From the NCBI GenBank assembly GCA_947175005.1, contig CAMWLD010000044.1:1-10755 (forward strand): 10,755 nucleotides of DNA, written 5' to 3'. The translations under genes were made by a program, and so were the position numbers. Below the pieces are notes generated by a model. That model was not told where the DNA came from, ran no database searches, and saw only the letters and a program-made list of their open reading frames with translations. Position 1 is the first letter of the stretch. Every line of letters starts with the position of its first letter. Source of the DNA: an uncultured Ruminococcus sp. (lineage in GTDB: Bacteria > Bacillota > Clostridia > Oscillospirales > Ruminococcaceae). Of the stretch, positions 9,971-10,755 are shown piece by piece.

Positions 9971-10755
9971 TAACAGCGCAGCTCCTTTAAAAACGCACGG
10001 TAATCCGCCGCCACATTGGACTTTGGCGCATAGGCAAAAATATCCTGCTGCAAAAGCTGCGCCTCCCTCACGCTCACCGCCTCGCGTATCTTTGTCTTAA
10101 AAACCTTTGTGTCCAGCCCCGCCGCCGTGCGCTCCATAAGGGTCACAATGTCACGGCTGAGCACCGCCCGCGGACTGTACCTCGTGAGCAAGATCCCCTC
10201 CATGTAAAGCCCGGGATTGCAGTATTTTTTCACCGCACCCACGGTCTCCCCCAGCTGCTCTATTCCCTGTAAGCTGTAAACATCAGCCTGCGCAGGGATA
10301 ATCGCCGAATCACAGGCAGTCAGCGCATTCACCGTCAGGATCCCCAGCGCAGGAGGCGTGTCCACAATAATATAGTCATACTCCCCCGCAACTGCCTCCA
10401 AAGCCTCTTTTAAACGGTATTCCTTGCCTGTATCGCTTATGGAAACGTCCGCCCCGGAAAGCAGCCTGCTTGACGGGATAATATCCCCCAAAGGCGCATG
10501 AACAACGCACTCCCCCGCCGTCCGTTCACCCGTGAGCATATCCAGCGAATTTCCTCCGCTGCCGTCCGCCCCATATGTAAAACTGAGATTGCCCTGGGGG
10601 TCAAGGTCAATAACAAGAACACGGGTCTTTTCCGTGAGATTCTCCGCCAAAGCTTTTCCCTTTCCCCTGTTTTTGTCTTTGCCGGGCTTTTTCCCAAGAA
10701 CCTTTTTTCCCGCTTTAGCAACGTGACCTTCGGGAATAGCCATAGCCAGTCCCCC
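9970..10755 (-). CDS. parA: ParA-family partition ATPase, 5' end outside the window
   Basis: A MinD/ParA-type Walker ATPase that drives plasmid or element segregation by moving on nucleoid DNA. Visible: VLVIDLDPQGN (Walker A' aspartate), YDYIIVDTPPALGILTVNAL (Walker B), a CDSAIIPAQADVYSLQGIEQL stretch, and a typical C-terminus. The apparent ATG at 10743 is not the start: the frame stays open to the edge and reads GGLAM, fitting the NLGxGLA helix after the P-loop, so the KGGVGKTT motif and start lie beyond 10755. Between GLA and VLVID, family members have about 5 residues; here there are about 40, very rich in Lys/Gly, including GKKVLGKKPGKDKNRGKGK. It precedes the RHH gene on the same strand, with a divergent small gene between. 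Confidence 0.9.
   Translation of the reverse strand, partial: GGLAMAIPEGHVAKAGKKVLGKKPGKDKNRGKGKALAENLTEKTRVLVIDLDPQGNLSFTYGADGSGGNSLDMLTGERTAGECVVHAPLGDIIPSSRLLSGADVSISDTGKEYRLKEALEAVAGEYDYIIVDTPPALGILTVNALTACDSAIIPAQADVYSLQGIEQLGETVGAVKKYCNPGLYMEGILLTRYSPRAVLSRDIVTLMERTAAGLDTKVFKTKIREAVSVREAQLLQQDIFAYAPKSNVAADYRAFLKELRC

Noticed and set aside
10743..10743. ATG at 10743 as the start of ParA
   Set aside because: The frame is open to the window edge and continues into a ParA-like GGLA sequence; starting here would remove the P-loop, and no binding site precedes the ATG.

Overview
The window looks like accessory DNA of a Gram-positive anaerobe, most likely a gut or rumen clostridium of the Ruminococcus type (inference). 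Support comes from strong AGGAGG-type ribosome binding sites, sigma-A promoters, an AgrC/AgrA-like two-component pair, a secreted BspA-type leucine-rich-repeat protein with an FN3-like tail, and a ParA/ribbon-helix-helix pair typical of plasmids and integrative elements. Base composition is mosaic: the two-component genes and the LRR gene are visibly AT-richer than the 886-residue protein, the RHH gene and parA.

Left part (1-3450): about 600 bases with no confident gene hold a good plus-strand promoter that feeds a very short transcript ending at a hairpin. Then, on the minus strand, come a charged helical protein of 177 residues (666-1199), an HPK10-type sensor kinase (1319-2593) and a LytTR response regulator (2593-3312). 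Regulator and kinase overlap by one base. The regulator leader and the promoter of the 177-residue gene share the same three sequence words, which suggests one common regulatory site.

Middle (3450-7650): a terminator, a broken C-terminal piece of a peptidoglycan amidase, an unrecognised gene with a metal-site-like motif, and a large unrecognised protein of 886 residues. The large protein has an Ala/Thr-rich N-terminus, coiled-coil middle and a C-terminal half made of two similar Ser-rich/Gly-Gly-Phe units. Upstream of it lie phased 10-bp TGTCG repeats and a possible 25-residue basic peptide gene.

Right part (7650-10755): a secreted LRR/FN3 protein, an RHH DNA-binding protein whose N-terminus resembles ParA partners, a 58-residue plus-strand gene with a near-consensus promoter, a 101-bp MITE-like element with TTTA flanks, and a ParA ATPase running off the right edge. 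ParA carries an unusual lysine-rich insertion.

The most striking feature is a 16-bp palindrome, TATGTGTATACACATA, present eight times (six perfect, two with one mismatch) from 4565 to 9926. It occurs in every gap between genes of the right part and in none of the long genes. With a ParA and an RHH protein in the same interval, the simplest hypothesis is a dispersed centromere or operator system of a mobile element; this is inference and needs a binding test.
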